Assembly: GCA_002372315.1 (NCBI GenBank)
Contig: DFFU01000003.1
Span: forward strand, 1 to 64,000
Direction: 5' to 3'
DNA from: Alphaproteobacteria bacterium UBA3768
Lineage (GTDB): Bacteria > Pseudomonadota > Alphaproteobacteria > CAAHEQ01 > UBA3637
DNA length: 64,000 nt
Below the pieces are notes generated by a model. The model was not told where the DNA came from, ran no database searches, and saw nothing but the letters and a program-made list of their open reading frames with translations. Position numbers and translations under genes: made by a program. Shown piece after piece: positions 38,101-45,285 of this stretch (the stretch's first letter is position 1; each line of letters begins with the position of its first letter).

Positions 38101-38571
38101 ACGACGCGTGAGTATTTGAATAACAAGTGCTACCTCAAGTGTGGTTCTAATCAATTTAGGGATGCCGATGCTGTATGCCATTCTTGTGACACAGCCTCAT
38201 CAATCACAACCTCGGAAGCGCAATGTAGTCTTTGTGGAATAAAACGTGAATATAGCGACAACAAGTGTATTCTAAAGTGTTCAAGTACCCAATTTAAGGC
38301 TTCAGATGGAACTTGTCAAGATTGTACCTCAACAGAATCTGTTGCATCTGATCGAACAGAATGTGCAAAATGTTCTGCAAGATCATGGTTTGGAAATATG
38401 TGCTATCCGTCCTGTGGGACAAATAAGTTTAGAGATGCCTATGGTGTCTGCCACGATTGCTCAATTGACTATTCTTACACAACATATAAAGTTGAATGTG
38501 ACAAATGTCCAACTTCTGGCACAAATGCGCGAACATATAGTGACAACAAGTGTTCTAAAAAAACATCCTAA
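35185..38571 (+). CDS. Giant cysteine-module (furin/EGF-like) exported protein
   Basis: The 1128-residue protein starts with a long signal sequence whose core is CLYLFFCLVLISVMG. The rest is more than 100 cysteines in repeating modules. In the C-terminal half these recur every 45-46 residues with the pattern CxxxxFRDxxGxCHxC...ECxxC...REYxxxxCYxKC. EGF-like loops (GTEVKHKCVCDDDWYGEKC) interrupt them at two places. The same module occurs in the prepilin/EGF protein at 10952-12649. The layout recalls protist cysteine-rich surface proteins and furin-like domains, but similarity may be convergent. AAGGAG fits either of two adjacent ATGs; I chose the second (35185). A perfect terminator follows. 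Function is unknown; surface or secreted location is inferred. Confidence 0.75.
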   Translation: MKKTINNSLRTSNFCLYLFFCLVLISVMGMTFSAIAGGSIFGGKKSRSSNPNGVYAVGVHICSSLECPPIRIVSGSCTGEYMKKRWGVCICDEGYVADGETCKACPEGQYSDGIHECTGCVIGTYKANESDTECTPCPKNSYCVDGIKHDCPEYATCTATDFSCASGFIKDDSSCICTTGTRFILGDSCVSCEDHGYPKTQVCLDSGSFYKNGCIETYPGLTCTSDKFCNDEGSCEICPEEPSCGDAKCCTLTGPEDVCHRKTPDYYGFWGRSDEYGATSTDFICHDCDKTYPIGGTSPEECAHCPDREYYKVGDDGICFPSKCEGFRGSEYGDCYACSYFEGVKAEASECSKCSDDRVMAGEYCILKCKNGEFLDAKRHLCVSCDKGEEVTSFDAADCERSCPGVREIIDDICVRTCNGHGTEVKHKCVCDDDWYGEKCAYRCNGFKDINGECHPCDDAEIVEAKASECNKCEFREMSGTSCYPENCGSGNFRDISGTCHSCTDFGIYEATEYQCGKCIDDRELITKAGKKYCALLPEVCIAKGGFKDVNDKCYLCTVEEAPYTTNTECNRCLTRLYDEDSGQCYSPCEDGFRDNDGVCHECTDTVAYPVHNNECFRVCTKETREMVTNYCAPVCVTPRDVYDLDTRSCVSCYSENVRAISKEDCETKCTNSSGKIREYVDGVCRFTCSGHGTEKDGKCVCHLGFFGDKCDTTCDGFIDNDGNCHGCRDSEEWATSESECSRCLNRYYNTTNGKCSTCENNHFEDASGVCHICSDPKPYNTYKVSCDNCTNREYSGSTCYQTCTASQFRDGNGYCQSCSTDASVTTSKEECDRCSNRSWFANVCYPKCASNQFRDANGECHTCNITSPFISYKAECDFCGTTREYVNNMCYLKCTDSQFKDDNRICYNCNTTESVASSQEECTKCSARTWFENMCYPQCSTGKFRDANAVCHSCDTESTIVTSKTQCDFCSTTREYLNNKCYLKCGSNQFRDADAVCHSCDTASSITTSEAQCSLCGIKREYSDNKCILKCSSTQFKASDGTCQDCTSTESVASDRTECAKCSARSWFGNMCYPSCGTNKFRDAYGVCHDCSIDYSYTTYKVECDKCPTSGTNARTYSDNKCSKKTS
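37605..38560 (+). repeat. Tandem 135/138-bp cysteine modules
   Basis: The string CAATTtAGGGATG and its variants recur at 37741, 37879, 38014 and 38152, alternating 138 and 135 bp. This gives in-frame modules of 46 and 45 residues. Confidence 0.85.
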
Positions 38572-38575
38572 TAAA

Positions 38576-38610
38576 AATACCATCAGTTCATGCTGATGGT
38601 ATTCTTTTTT
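38576..38610 (+). terminator. Rho-independent terminator
   Basis: AATACCATCAG pairs perfectly with CTGATGGTATT across a 6-base loop, followed by a T tract (38605-38610). Confidence 0.9.
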
Positions 38611-38707
38611 AAATATATTCATCCCACCCCTATATCGCATGAATCTTTTGGCTAATCTATTTCTTTAATCCAAAATTTCCGTTGGATTTATACTTGATAC
38701 AAAAAAC

Positions 38708-38737
38708 AAACGCCGACACATCGCCGGCGTTTTTTAA
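38708..38737 (-). terminator. Terminator of the groESL operon
   Basis: AAACGCCG (38708-38715) pairs with CGGCGTTT (38725-38732). T-rich sequence lies on both strands, so it could terminate transcription from either side. Confidence 0.75.
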
Positions 38738-38751
38738 TTGAATAGATGGGT

Positions 38752-40398
38752 CTAATACATACCGCCCATACCACCCATGTCAGGGCCATGTGAATGACCA
38801 CCACAGGCACATTTATCTTCGGGTTTATCCGCCACCATCGCTTCGGTTGTAATCAACAATCCACCGATTGAGGCAGCACCTTCCAAAGCTGTACGAACCA
38901 CTTTTGTCGGATCAATGATACCTGATTTAAACATATCCACATATTCATTATTACGTGCATCATATCCAGTATTTGTTTCATATTTTTCCAACAACTTACC
39001 CACAACAACAGATCCATCTACGGCCGCATTGGCTGTAATTTGGCGGATTGGGGCTTGCAAGGCTTTGCGAATAATGTCCACACCAACACGTTGATCATCA
39101 TTAGCAGGTTTAACCTTATCCAGCGCTTTTGTGGCATAGAGTAAAGCCGTACCACCACCGGTTACAATACCTTCTTTGACCGCTGCACGCGTTGCATGTA
39201 AGGCATCATCCACGCGGTCTTTCTTTTCTTTCACTTCAACTTCACTGGCACCGCCCACTTTAATCACAGCGACACCACCGGACAACTTACCCAAGCGTTC
39301 TTGCAATTTTTCACGATCATAATCGGAACTGGCTGTTTCAATTTGCTTTTTAATTTGTTCGCAACGCGCTTGAATATCTGCTTTATCACCCGCACCATCC
39401 ACGATAGTTGTTTCATCCTTGGTAATCGTGACAGATTTTGCTGTTCCCAGCATATCCAAACGAACTTCTTCCAATTTCATGCCCAAGTCAGCGGATACAA
39501 CCTGTCCTTTGGTCAAGATAGCAATATCCTCCAACATGGCTTTACGACGATCACCAAAACCAGGCGCTTTAACAGCGGCAATCTTTAAACCACCGCGTAA
39601 TTTATTGACAACCAATGTTGCCAAAGCCTCACCTTCAATGTCTTCGGCAATAATCAATAAAGGACGACCCGTTTGAATAACGGCTTCCAAAATGGGCACC
39701 AAAGGTTGCAAAGTAGAAAGTTTGGATTCATTAATTAAAACGTACGGATTTTCCAATTCAGCTGTCATTTTTTCAGCATTGGTCACAAAGTAAGGCGACA
39801 AATAACCACGATCAAATTGCATCCCTTCCACAACATCCAATTCGGTTTCCATACCTTTGGCATCTTCCACAGTTATGACACCATCTTTACCAACTTTATC
39901 CATGGCTTTGGCGATATCATCCCCAATGGAAGAATCCCCATTAGCAGAAATTGTACCAATTTGGGCAATTTCTTCGTTGGTGGAAACTTCTTTACTACGG
40001 GACTTAATATCTTCCACAACAGCAGACACCGCCATATCAATACCACGCTTTAAATCCATCGGATTCATACCAGCAGCCACAGCCTTACATCCTTCACGGA
40101 TAATAGATTGCGCCAAAACGGTCGCAGTCGTTGTACCATCACCAGCCACATCGGCGGATTTACTGGCAACCTCGCGCACCATTTGTGCACCCATATTTTC
40201 AAATTTATCGGCCAATTCAATTTCTTTAGCAACTGATACACCATCCTTGGTGATACGTGGGGCACCATAGGCTTTATTTAAAACAACGTTGCGTCCTTTG
40301 GGGCCCAATGTTACCTTCACTGTATCTGCCAACAAATCAACACCCTTTAACATTTTTTCACGGGCACTGACTCCGAATTTAATCTCTTTTGCACTCAT
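38752..40398 (-). CDS. groEL: Chaperonin GroEL
   Basis: The 548-residue protein is full length. It shows the apical/ATP motifs GPKGRNVVLNKAYGAP, DGTTTATVLAQ and GGGTALLYA, and ends in a GGM tail (MGGMGGMY) preceded by a His/Cys-containing CACGGHSHG. It forms the tetradecameric folding chamber with GroES. AAAGGA precedes the ATG, 17 bases after groES. Confidence 0.98.
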   Translation of the reverse strand: MSAKEIKFGVSAREKMLKGVDLLADTVKVTLGPKGRNVVLNKAYGAPRITKDGVSVAKEIELADKFENMGAQMVREVASKSADVAGDGTTTATVLAQSIIREGCKAVAAGMNPMDLKRGIDMAVSAVVEDIKSRSKEVSTNEEIAQIGTISANGDSSIGDDIAKAMDKVGKDGVITVEDAKGMETELDVVEGMQFDRGYLSPYFVTNAEKMTAELENPYVLINESKLSTLQPLVPILEAVIQTGRPLLIIAEDIEGEALATLVVNKLRGGLKIAAVKAPGFGDRRKAMLEDIAILTKGQVVSADLGMKLEEVRLDMLGTAKSVTITKDETTIVDGAGDKADIQARCEQIKKQIETASSDYDREKLQERLGKLSGGVAVIKVGGASEVEVKEKKDRVDDALHATRAAVKEGIVTGGGTALLYATKALDKVKPANDDQRVGVDIIRKALQAPIRQITANAAVDGSVVVGKLLEKYETNTGYDARNNEYVDMFKSGIIDPTKVVRTALEGAASIGGLLITTEAMVADKPEDKCACGGHSHGPDMGGMGGMY

Positions 40399-40415
40399 TT
40401 TATTTTCCTTTCAAA

Positions 40416-40703
40416 TTATTCCAAAATGCCAAATACTTCTGATTCTTTCATGATAATCAGGTCTTCACCATTGATTTTAATTTCAGTACCAGACCATTTA
40501 CCAAATAAAACTTTATCCCCAACTTTCAAGGTCATAGCCACAGTTTTTCCATCTTCATCACGACCACCAGGGCCCACCGCAACCACTTCCCCTGTGGAAG
40601 GTTTTTCCTTTGCGGTATCAGGAATAATTAAACCTCCTGCTGTTTTATTTTCTTCGGCCAAACGTTTAATGACCACACGATCCAACAATGGTTTTAAGTT
40701 CAT
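40416..40703 (-). CDS. groES: Co-chaperonin GroES
   Basis: The 95-residue protein has the hallmark start LKPLLDRVVIKRL, a mobile loop region (EENKTAGGLIIPDTA) and GKWSGTEIKINGEDLIIMKE. It caps GroEL. AAAGGA precedes the ATG. It is the first gene of the heat-shock operon. Confidence 0.98.
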   Translation of the reverse strand: MNLKPLLDRVVIKRLAEENKTAGGLIIPDTAKEKPSTGEVVAVGPGGRDEDGKTVAMTLKVGDKVLFGKWSGTEIKINGEDLIIMKESEVFGILE

Positions 40704-40752
40704 TTTCTTTCCTTTCGTTATCTAAGTTAAAAACCGTTTTTTTATTGTGCAG

Positions 40753-40784
40753 CTTATATAGTACAATTTTATGTAAAAGTCAAG
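40753..40784 (-). promoter_or_regulatory. groESL promoter, sigma-32/sigma-70 like
   Basis: On the minus strand CTTGAC (40784-40779) is followed at near-consensus distance by ACTATATAAG (40762-40753). This is close to the alphaproteobacterial RpoH consensus CTTGAC...CYTATNTNNG and also readable as TTGACT-17-TATATA. I saw no CIRCE element, which suggests RpoH rather than HrcA control. Confidence 0.6.
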
Positions 40785-40793
40785 ATTTTAAGC

Positions 40794-40824
40794 ATAAAAA
40801 AACGTATCCCAAAGGATACGTTTT
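40794..40824 (-). terminator. Terminator after rpmJ
   Basis: On the minus strand AAAACGTATCC, a 4-base loop and GGATACGTTTT form a perfect stem ending in a run of seven Ts. Confidence 0.85.
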
Positions 40825-40834
40825 GCAAAATCAA

Positions 40835-40960
40835 TTAGCCCTGTTTTGCTTTTAGCTTAGGCTTTTTCTTATTAATCACATAGACATGGCCTTTACGACG
40901 CACAACTTTACAATTCTTATCACGCGCTTTGGCAGATTTCAAAGAAGAACGGACCTTCAT
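40835..40960 (-). CDS. rpmJ: 50S ribosomal protein L36
   Basis: A 41-residue basic protein starts MKVRSSLKSAKARDKNCKVV and continues RRKGHVYVINKKKP, the L36 signature. It is the Cys-poor form, with one Cys retained. AAAGGA lies before the ATG and a perfect terminator follows the stop. It stands alone, as L36 often does in alphaproteobacteria. Confidence 0.95.
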   Translation of the reverse strand: MKVRSSLKSAKARDKNCKVVRRKGHVYVINKKKPKLKAKQG

Positions 40961-41080
40961 AGCTTTTTCCTTTCATGAATTTTCAACAAAATTTTGGGCT
41001 ATTATACAAAAAAGAACACCCTTTGTCAAGCACTATTTTTTATATTGACTTCTTTTTTAAAATAATTTAAGTTGTTCTTG

Positions 41081-41231
41081 CTTATGTCATTGCACATAAG
41101 TCGGAACAGAAATTCCGAACATAACGAAAACCGCCTTAGGGCGGATGGTTTGGTGAATATATTGAATAACCAACACTGCTCGTTATGGTAGTATTTCTGC
41201 GTCCGTCCACTTTTAAAAAAGTGGATTTTTT
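41081..41231 (+). ncRNA. Structured RNA candidate ending in an intrinsic terminator
   Basis: Several perfect helices line up. CTTATGT/ACATAAG pairs at 41081-41100 and CGGAA/TTCCG at 41102-41117. A closing stem CATAACGA (41120-41127)/TCGTTATG (41180-41187) encloses two hairpins: CCGCC/GGCGG (41131-41144) and TTGGT/ACCAA (41150-41173). A final stem TCCACTTTT/AAAAGTGGA is followed by a T tract (41206-41231). A TTGACT-17-TAAGTT promoter candidate starts at 41045. It could be a small RNA, or a leader controlling the prepilin gene that starts 20 bases later. I do not recognise the family. Confidence 0.55.
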
Positions 41232-41251
41232 ATTTTTAAAAGGAGGTTATC

Positions 41252-42454
41252 ATGACAGAGCGTGGGCGCAGTTTAACAGAGATGTTGGGGACATTGAGCA
41301 TTATGGGGATATTGTCTGTTGTGGGGATATGGGGATATCGCCATATAGTCAATTCCCATGATGCCAACACGATTTTACATGATATCAATATGATGGCACA
41401 TACCTGCGCGGCACAATTGGTGATGATGGATCGGACAGAATGTGCTTTATCCGATTTTCCCAATAAAATTGATGATAAATACCCTGTGTCTGCACAAAGG
41501 GTCAATAACGATTATTTTAAATTAGTTGTATCCAATATTCCCCAATCCATTTGTCAGGAGCTGTTAAATAAAGGGATGCCTTTGGCCAGCCAAATCTATC
41601 CTTTTACATGTGTTGAAACGAATCAATTTGAATGGACATTTCACAAAAATTTAGAAGGTACTGTTTCCGCAAAATTTTGTCACAGCGATTTAGATTGTAA
41701 TGTATGTGGGGTATGTCAAATAGCGGATGGTCAAAGTCAAGGGATTTGTATGGGGTCTTGTGCTACCCCTGCACATGCGTGTGAAACGAATGAGGATTGT
41801 AATACCGAAAATGAATGTATGGTTTGTAATCTTGAAACGCATACCTGTCAAGATGGTTGTCAACGCGTAGAATATTTAGAAAGCTCAGGAACACAGTATA
41901 TTGATACAGGTGTATTAGCAAACGGTTCTTTTGACGCAGAACATAAGATAAAAACAGATCCAACTAACACAAGAAAGTTTATTGTTGCGGGTACAAGAAC
42001 TGCCACACAACACTTAAACTTTGGACAATTTGAACCATCAAGCAAAAACTTTATTCTTGCATATCTTGGTACTTGGTGGACTATAAATAATAAAACATAC
42101 CCAAATACAGAATATGAAACAAAAGTCCATTACAAAAGTGGTAATCAATACGCTGTTTTAAACGGTGAAACAATCGGTAATGCTTCCTTAACTGGAACAG
42201 AACAACTTGATATAAACATTTACTTATTTAAACGTAATTTTTATAATCCAGAAACTCAAGAAGATATCCAACCAATGATAGGTAGAATGTATTACTTTAA
42301 GATGTGGAATAACGGCACGCTTATTCGTGATTTTGTCCCTATTCTCTCTCCCGAATCATCCAAAGGCGGTGGTGAAGCCTGTATGTTTGACAAAGTTACC
42401 AAAAAACTTTTCTGTAATGCTGGCTCTGGCAATTTCAAAACAAATAAAGATTGA
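41252..42454 (+). CDS. Prepilin-like N-terminus fused to a cysteine linker and LamG-like domain
   Basis: The 400-residue protein opens with GRSLTEMLGTLSIMGILS, a prepilin cleavage/methylation motif with Glu at mature position 5 and a hydrophobic helix. A pilin-like head follows (to about 130), then a short cysteine-rich linker (CHSDLDCNVCGVCQIADGQ, CETNEDCNTENECMVC). From about residue 205 a concanavalin/LamG-like domain starts with VEYLESSGTQYIDTGV, a sequence common in surface and phage proteins of gut bacteria. It ends with an RDFVPILSPESS-like strand. Such a protein would be pilin-like in assembly and lectin-like in binding; this is inference. AAAGGAGG lies before the ATG. Confidence 0.75.
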   Translation: MTERGRSLTEMLGTLSIMGILSVVGIWGYRHIVNSHDANTILHDINMMAHTCAAQLVMMDRTECALSDFPNKIDDKYPVSAQRVNNDYFKLVVSNIPQSICQELLNKGMPLASQIYPFTCVETNQFEWTFHKNLEGTVSAKFCHSDLDCNVCGVCQIADGQSQGICMGSCATPAHACETNEDCNTENECMVCNLETHTCQDGCQRVEYLESSGTQYIDTGVLANGSFDAEHKIKTDPTNTRKFIVAGTRTATQHLNFGQFEPSSKNFILAYLGTWWTINNKTYPNTEYETKVHYKSGNQYAVLNGETIGNASLTGTEQLDINIYLFKRNFYNPETQEDIQPMIGRMYYFKMWNNGTLIRDFVPILSPESSKGGGEACMFDKVTKKLFCNAGSGNFKTNKD

Positions 42455-42467
42455 AGTGAGCAAAAAA

Positions 42468-43061
42468 TTATAAACTTCTTCTGGATTTGAGTGCCATTTG
42501 CAATGTGCCATCATCCAAATAATCCAATTCGCCTCCGACAGGTACACCACGCGCCAGAGTTGTAAGTTTAACGGGATACTTTTCCAATCGATCAGCTACA
42601 TAATGCGCAGTCGTTTGCCCATCCACAGTGGCAGGCAAAGCCAAAATCACTTCTTCAATATTACCTTTTTGCACACGCCCAACCAATGAATCCAAATGTA
42701 AATCATCTGGTCCAACACCATCAATAGCGGACAAAACCCCCCCCAAAATGTGATAAACACCATGAAAGATGTTGCCACGTTCCAAAGCCCATAAATCCGC
42801 AATATCACGCACCACACAAACTTGCTTTTTATCACGCTTCAAATCGGCGCAAACACTGCATGGGCTTTGCGTATCAAAATTGCCACAAATGGGGCAAATC
42901 TGCACATGATCAACTACTGCTTGCATGGTCTCTATCATGGGTTGCATTTGTGCTTTTGGATTATCCAACAAAGACAACACAGCACGCCTTGCCGATCGCG
43001 GTCCCAACGTGGGTAGTCGCGCAAACAAACCCACCAAACGTTCTATCTCTGGAGCGGGCAT
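42468..43061 (-). CDS. recR: Recombination protein RecR
   Basis: The 197-residue protein starts with the helix-hairpin-helix region RLPTLGPRSARRAV. It has the C4 zinc finger CPICGNFDTQSPCSVC and the Toprim motif VVRDIADLWALERG, then a Walker-like EVILALPATVDGQTTA. RecR loads RecA with RecF/RecO in gap repair. It follows ybaB by 8 bases in the usual ybaB-recR order; dnaX is not adjacent. Confidence 0.95.
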   Translation of the reverse strand: MPAPEIERLVGLFARLPTLGPRSARRAVLSLLDNPKAQMQPMIETMQAVVDHVQICPICGNFDTQSPCSVCADLKRDKKQVCVVRDIADLWALERGNIFHGVYHILGGVLSAIDGVGPDDLHLDSLVGRVQKGNIEEVILALPATVDGQTTAHYVADRLEKYPVKLTTLARGVPVGGELDYLDDGTLQMALKSRRSL

Positions 43062-43069
43062 CTTTTTCC

Positions 43070-43387
43070 TTAAAACGGCATTTTAAATCCAGGAGGCAAC
43101 CCCAAATTCTTTTGCATTTTTTCCATTTCTGATGCCATATAAGTATCGGCTTTTTCACGTGCATCAGAAATAGCCACTGTAATGAGGTCTTCCAAAGACT
43201 CTTTATCCTTTAACAAAGAATCATCAATCTGGGCTTTGACACCATAGCCTTTGCCTGTCAAAGTTATTTTGACCAAGCCGTTGCCCGCTTGTCCCTCAAA
43301 AGTCAATTCTTCCATTTTGGATTGCAAAATTGTCATTTGAGACTGTACCTTTTGTGCTTTCAGCATTAATTCACCAATATTTTTCAT
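43070..43387 (-). CDS. ybaB: YbaB/EbfC nucleoid-associated protein
   Basis: The 105-residue protein has the family pattern: MKNIGELMLKAQKVQSQM helix, GQAGNGLVKITLTGKG strand region and the C-terminal NLGLPPGFKMPF. It binds DNA as a dimer. AAAGGA precedes the ATG. It is co-transcribed with recR. Confidence 0.95.
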   Translation of the reverse strand: MKNIGELMLKAQKVQSQMTILQSKMEELTFEGQAGNGLVKITLTGKGYGVKAQIDDSLLKDKESLEDLITVAISDAREKADTYMASEMEKMQKNLGLPPGFKMPF

Positions 43388-43483
43388 TTTATATCCTTTG
43401 TTAAAGTTGGTGTTTTTAGCCTATAAAATTTTATCGTAAAAATCAAGAAAAAAATATGAAACAAAAGATTTTCAAAATTTTTC

Positions 43484-43512
43484 TTGACAGAGGGGGATAT
43501 TTTTTGTATAAT
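43484..43512 (+). promoter_or_regulatory. tRNA-Leu promoter
   Basis: A perfect TTGACA (43484-43489), a 17-bp spacer and perfect TATAAT (43507-43512), 14 bp before the mature tRNA. Confidence 0.9.
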
Positions 43513-43526
43513 TACGCTTACCTTAT

Positions 43527-43613
43527 GCCTCCATGGCGGAATTGGTAGACGCGGCAGACTCAAAATCTGCTCTTAGCAATAAGGTGCTGGTTCAAGTCCG
43601 GCTGGAGGTACCA
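43527..43613 (+). tRNA. tRNA-Leu (CAA)
   Basis: Acceptor GCCTCCA pairs with TGGAGGT (one G-U). The anticodon stem GCAGA/TCTGC holds loop CTCAAAA, giving anticodon CAA. A long class II variable arm and the T arm GGTTCAAGTCC are present, and CCA is encoded. Confidence 0.97.
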
Positions 43614-43783
43614 AATCAAGCGGCTCCCTTTTGGGGAGCTGATTTTTTTATATTTTCCAAACACTTGTACTGGTTCGATGAATACCTCTTCCGAAAGTGT
43701 TAAATTTCGTAAATTATCGAACTCGTTCAGGCAGATTCCTTTAAAAACAAGTATTTATACGAGTTCAAGTCCGACTAGCCCCA
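43607..43783 (+). repeat. Composite repeat, B module, copy 1
   Basis: It starts at the 3' end of tRNA-Leu (GGTACCA). It contains the tRNA terminator, the inverted pair GTTCGAT (43673)/ATCGAAC (43716-43722) and a T-arm-like GTTCAAGTCCG (43763-43773). About 80% of it recurs at 45286-45462. Its minus strand reads as protein from EFDNLRNLTLSEEVFIEP to KGSRLIWY and then runs into the tRNA. Confidence 0.8.
43621..43649 (+). terminator. tRNA-Leu terminator
   Basis: The stem CGGCTCCC/GGGAGCTG with a TTTTG loop is followed by a T7 tract. Confidence 0.85.
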
Positions 43784-43795
43784 AAGGAAAAAAAT

Positions 43796-43818
43796 AACCC
43801 CATCAGAAACTGGGGGTA
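43796..43818 (-). terminator. Terminator for the reverse-strand cargo gene
   Basis: On the minus strand ACCCCC and GGGGT pair around CAGTTTCTGA-like sequence, then TATTTTTTT follows. It lies 16 bp past the stop of the gene at 43834-44724. Confidence 0.65.
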
Positions 43819-43833
43819 TCACGACAGAAAAAA

Positions 43834-44724
43834 CTATCTCGTTACTTGTCTTTTCTTTAAAGCTATTTTTCCAATTTTTGTTTTTGAATGTTTTGCTACA
43901 CGTTCAATCGGCATCATTTCTTTGGCGAAATAGGTGTCTAAATAATGCTTCATAAATGTTTTTGAAAAATCGCCATAATAACATACTTCCGTATTAAATT
44001 GAATCCCTGCGAATAAACATTTTTTAGCGACCATCCAATCGGTTATATTTGTTAGCCATTCTATCGGTTGAACTTCAACCCAATAGGGTTTTCCGCTCTC
44101 TAACGATTTTCCATCAGATAACTTGATCCCAGTCTCAGTGAATATAGATCCCTTGGGACCATAACCAGGAACACGAACATACTTTTTGCCATCCAGTTGA
44201 TATTCTCGATAGGATTTTGGCTTGAAAGGTGTGTCTATTTCTGAAAGACCCTTTTCTTCAGCTGAATCAAATGTGTATTTTTTTCCAGTCGAACGAAGGG
44301 ACCTGCGGTGATATAAATATTCTAAAGCCTTGCTTCTGCGCTCATCAGCAACTGTTTGGGGGTATTCCCCATATTCCACGATTTCTACACCATTGATACC
44401 TTTTTTTCTGTTGGTTGGCTGTAGTTTGTGGGCTTCCGATGGAGACAAAGCAGGACGCACCGCGACATAACGTCTAGGGGGCAGCCCCATACGGATCTTA
44501 TTACCCCAAGGGTCAATGCAATACACCCCCATATTCCCGGTCGAGGACCAGGACCAACAAGCTAAATCATTTTCAGAAGTACGATCAGCATTGTATGGCA
44601 TATCGGTACCCAAGATGATAGCCAAATCCGTTGGTGCAACCTTTGTACCATACATTTTTATCACATCCAGAGCATCATCGCCCCATATTTTCTCTTCACT
44701 CAATAATGTAAAATCCAAAGCCAT
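43834..44724 (-). CDS. Hypothetical cargo protein, possibly DUF6273-like
   Basis: The 296-residue soluble protein has WSWSSTGNMGVYCIDPWGN followed by RRYVAVRPAL. This pattern (Trp/Ser motif, then VRPAL) occurs in DUF6273-type domains of gut bacteria and their phages. A second part has GVEIVEYGEYPQTVADE and many Lys/Tyr residues. The ATG at 44724 has AAGGAGG upstream; an in-frame start at 44802 would overlap the preceding gene. It lies on the reverse strand of the accessory region behind tRNA-Leu, in line with the small basic gene upstream. Function is unknown. Confidence 0.6.
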   Translation of the reverse strand: MALDFTLLSEEKIWGDDALDVIKMYGTKVAPTDLAIILGTDMPYNADRTSENDLACWSWSSTGNMGVYCIDPWGNKIRMGLPPRRYVAVRPALSPSEAHKLQPTNRKKGINGVEIVEYGEYPQTVADERRSKALEYLYHRRSLRSTGKKYTFDSAEEKGLSEIDTPFKPKSYREYQLDGKKYVRVPGYGPKGSIFTETGIKLSDGKSLESGKPYWVEVQPIEWLTNITDWMVAKKCLFAGIQFNTEVCYYGDFSKTFMKHYLDTYFAKEMMPIERVAKHSKTKIGKIALKKRQVTR

Positions 44725-44788
44725 AATAGACCTCCTTGTTAAAAGAATGTCCTCATTATACATCAAAAAAACACTATTTGTCAAGATT

Positions 44789-45091
44789 TTAGCGACCTTC
44801 ACGTCTTTTTGTTAAAGCTTGAGATAGCAGACTTATTTGAGAAGGTCTTCTTCTTAATGGGGCTTTTTGTTCTTTGATGGCTTCTTTTGCCCACTCATTA
44901 CAAATTTCATTTATTAGCTTTTTTGCTTCTTCTTTAGAACATCTGTACAAAGACATAACGCTTTCCAAAGCTTTACGTTCTATTTCTTTTCTCTCTTTCT
45001 TATGTCTTTTATCTGCTTGTCTTTTTTGACGTGCTTCTTCGCGTTCTCGTTCTCTTTTTGTTTTTGGTGGTTCGGCATAAAACGACGACAT
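44789..45091 (-). CDS. Small highly charged helical protein
   Basis: The 100-residue protein starts with a run of alternating Lys/Arg/Glu (TKREREREEARQKRQADK) that should form a charged single helix. A more ordered segment (MSLYRCSKEEAKKLINEICNEW) and a basic tail follow. AAGGAG lies before the ATG, and a TTGCTT-16-TATAAT promoter candidate (45165-45138, minus strand) lies upstream. It precedes the larger cargo gene on the same strand. Function is unknown. Confidence 0.55.
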   Translation of the reverse strand: MSSFYAEPPKTKREREREEARQKRQADKRHKKERKEIERKALESVMSLYRCSKEEAKKLINEICNEWAKEAIKEQKAPLRRRPSQISLLSQALTKRREGR

Positions 45092-45177
45092 TTAATAACT
45101 CCTTCATATCTGTTAATAATTTTTGAGTTCTTAGGTTATTATACCACAAATTTCCTAAAAAGCAAATTTTGAGAGAC

Positions 45178-45259
45178 AATTAATTTGGGACGTTGACGTC
45201 CTGAATTAAAATTTCAAAAATTCTACTTGTTGCGCCAACTTTTTGAAATCCTCCAAATT
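45178..45259. repeat. Composite repeat, A module, copy 1
   Basis: It contains TTAATTTGGG, a GGACG/CGTCC hairpin and the inverted pair TTTCAAAAA/TTTTTGAAA. Copies recur near 47863, 49082 and 50633. The minus strand reads NLEDFKKLAQQVEFLKF followed by a stop. Confidence 0.8.
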
Positions 45260-45285
45260 ATTAGCCCGATGTTCTTTCAGTAAGC

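Noticed and set aside
35185..38571. CRISPR-like array
   Set aside because: The regular spacing is that of in-frame protein modules of 135/138 bp with varying sequence, not short identical repeats with unique spacers.
40704..40800. CIRCE (HrcA) element before groES
   Set aside because: No TTAGCACTC-N9-GAGTGCTAA-like inverted repeat is present; only an RpoH/sigma-70-like promoter is seen.
43673..43722. dif/Xer-type recombination site at GTTCGAT...ATCGAAC
   Set aside because: The arms are about 40 bp apart rather than 6-8 bp and do not match XerC/XerD arms; it is treated only as part of the composite repeat.
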